From Piper betle (lineage: Eukaryota > Streptophyta > Magnoliopsida > Piperales > Piperaceae): DNA of 64,000 nucleotides. The position numbers and the translations under genes are program-made. This document shows, in pieces, positions 62,816 to 64,000 of the stretch (position 1 is its first letter; each line of letters opens with the position of its first letter). The stretch is taken from assembly GCA_033002965.1 (NCBI GenBank), contig JAURVB010014474.1:248001-312000 (forward strand), read 5' to 3'. Under the pieces are notes generated by a model. The model ran no database searches. It was not told the DNA's origin and saw only the letters and a program-made list of their open reading frames with translations.

Positions 62816-64000
62816 ACCTTGTCTTTCTTCGTGAAGATGAATGAGAGGCTATGGTGGTGTGAAACTCTATTTATAACCGTATAGCTAGCCAATGTTGCAC
62901 ACCTTATGTTGCAAAGAAGAGATCATAATAACTAAGACGCTTTTTATCAGTAGTAAACACATTTAAGTGGATTAAAGATGTTAGACACGCCCCTAAGGCT
63001 CTATAAGATGTCCTTATATTATAATATTTTTTAAAAAAACTTATTTTATTAATGGATAAAATTATCGATTTAAACCATCATTAAATTTCGAGAATCACCA
63101 ACATATAATAAGTAGAATCACCTCACATTGGTCTCGTCCTATTCCACGTACTAAATATGGATCAATGAGAAGAACGCCAGGTCCATTGGAGGCTACACCT
63201 AACCTACAAGTGATCAAGAGATGACAATCTATCGTATTCCGATCTATATCTTTCGATTGCAAAATTATGCAACCAAATATTTATTGCTGACTGTTAAGTC
63301 ATAATCTTTAGATATGTGTAACGATCGTCATTTTTATTATCATCCAAACAATTTGATCCGACTTTGATGGAATGAGCTCTAATGATGATCAGCATGATAT
63401 TAATTAATTGTTTCCCATCTAATCGACGATATAAAGCCTGTAATATAATTACAAGGTGATAATTACTTGAATGAATCATTAAGTGGGTTTTTTTATATGA
63501 TTCGCCATCTAATGTTGGTCTGATTACAATCAAATGGGTAGAGAGTATTTAATCCAAAGCATGCTCAAATAAATAGATTCACAATAAATGTCGCCAAATT
63601 CTCTTCTAATTGTCTTATCTCTAATGTTGGAGTTGTCGGTGAAACCATAATGCGGATGTGCAGAAGCACGTGACAGAGCTTTCGCCATGAAAGCATATAT
63701 TTGGAAGGTTGAGCTCGCTAGATCCCACGTCGAAGCTAAATAGGCATCTGACCACTTCAAAAATCAATTTGATTTTGATATGTTAAACTATTTGGAATTG
63801 TCATTATTTTCATTCATAGGGGTGGGCATATGTGGCCTGTCTAATTAATTCATGTATAGTTACGTAGTATTAATTCATGTATAGCTAGTATTCATGTACG
63901 CTTCTACTTTGTTATATATGTTAGTCGCAAACATGCTTGTGTGTATATATAGTATGTTAAATCAATGTGGTCTAATTGATATATACGTCGGTGTCAATGC
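62816..64000. other. Upstream region of the CER1-like gene
   Basis: Contains the minus-strand promoter (a TATA-like TATAAATAGA on the minus strand at about 62875-62866, roughly 55 bases from the start codon). The remainder to the window edge is AT-rich without recognised genes. Confidence 0.5.

Overview
This window is nuclear DNA from a flowering plant. It has intron-rich genes of plant-specific families (LEUNIG-type corepressor, KRP cyclin-dependent kinase inhibitor, CER1-type wax enzyme, NPF transporter, DUF810/PATROL1-type protein, LEA protein). AT-rich intergenic DNA is filled with nested LTR retrotransposons and non-autonomous DNA transposons. The species cannot be named from this sequence.

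Layout. 0.3-1.6 kb: degraded PMP22/Mpv17-type peroxisomal membrane protein gene (-), running towards the left edge. 2.5-3.2 kb: intact three-exon LEA gene (-). 5.4-11.8 kb: intact 17-coding-exon LEUNIG_HOMOLOG-like gene (-) with a miniature LTR element in one intron, two GC-AG introns and a 5' UTR exon near 12.1-12.3 kb. 13.8-26.2 kb: transposon-dominated block with a hAT-type element with perfect 8-bp target duplications, a CACTA-like fragment, a nest of three long related LTRs in both orientations, a chimeric hAT-type element and another hAT-type MITE. 29.0-30.5 kb: intact KRP/ICK gene (+). 31.5-43.3 kb: U2AF65-like splicing factor pseudogene (-), split inside an RRM exon by a Ty1/copia element and carrying several single-base frameshifts. 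43.9-44.5 kb: hAT-type MITE. 44.9-48.5 kb: NPF (NRT1/PTR) transporter pseudogene (-) with a palindromic, GC-rich TIR element in intron 1. 49.0-52.1 kb: internally deleted copia element with a hAT-type MITE inside. 52.2-56.1 kb: DUF810/PATROL1-like pseudogene (-). 57.1-58.6 kb: plant-specific acidic protein gene (-) with a predicted lipid-anchored N terminus. 60.0-62.8 kb: CER1-like alkane-forming enzyme gene (-), complete in exons but with two one-base insertions.

The genes do not form a pathway; they are independent plant genes. Two things stand out. One is the well-preserved mobile-element layering, where target duplications and nesting give an order of insertions. The other is the cluster of one-base indels in exons of six genes beside three genes with perfect frames, which is either real decay of duplicated genes or residual assembly error. 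I found no evidence of a wholly new biological system; the most unusual structures are the TIR element at 47.6-48.3 kb, the perfect 45-bp foldback at 33.3 kb and the chimeric hAT-type element at 22.8-23.7 kb.
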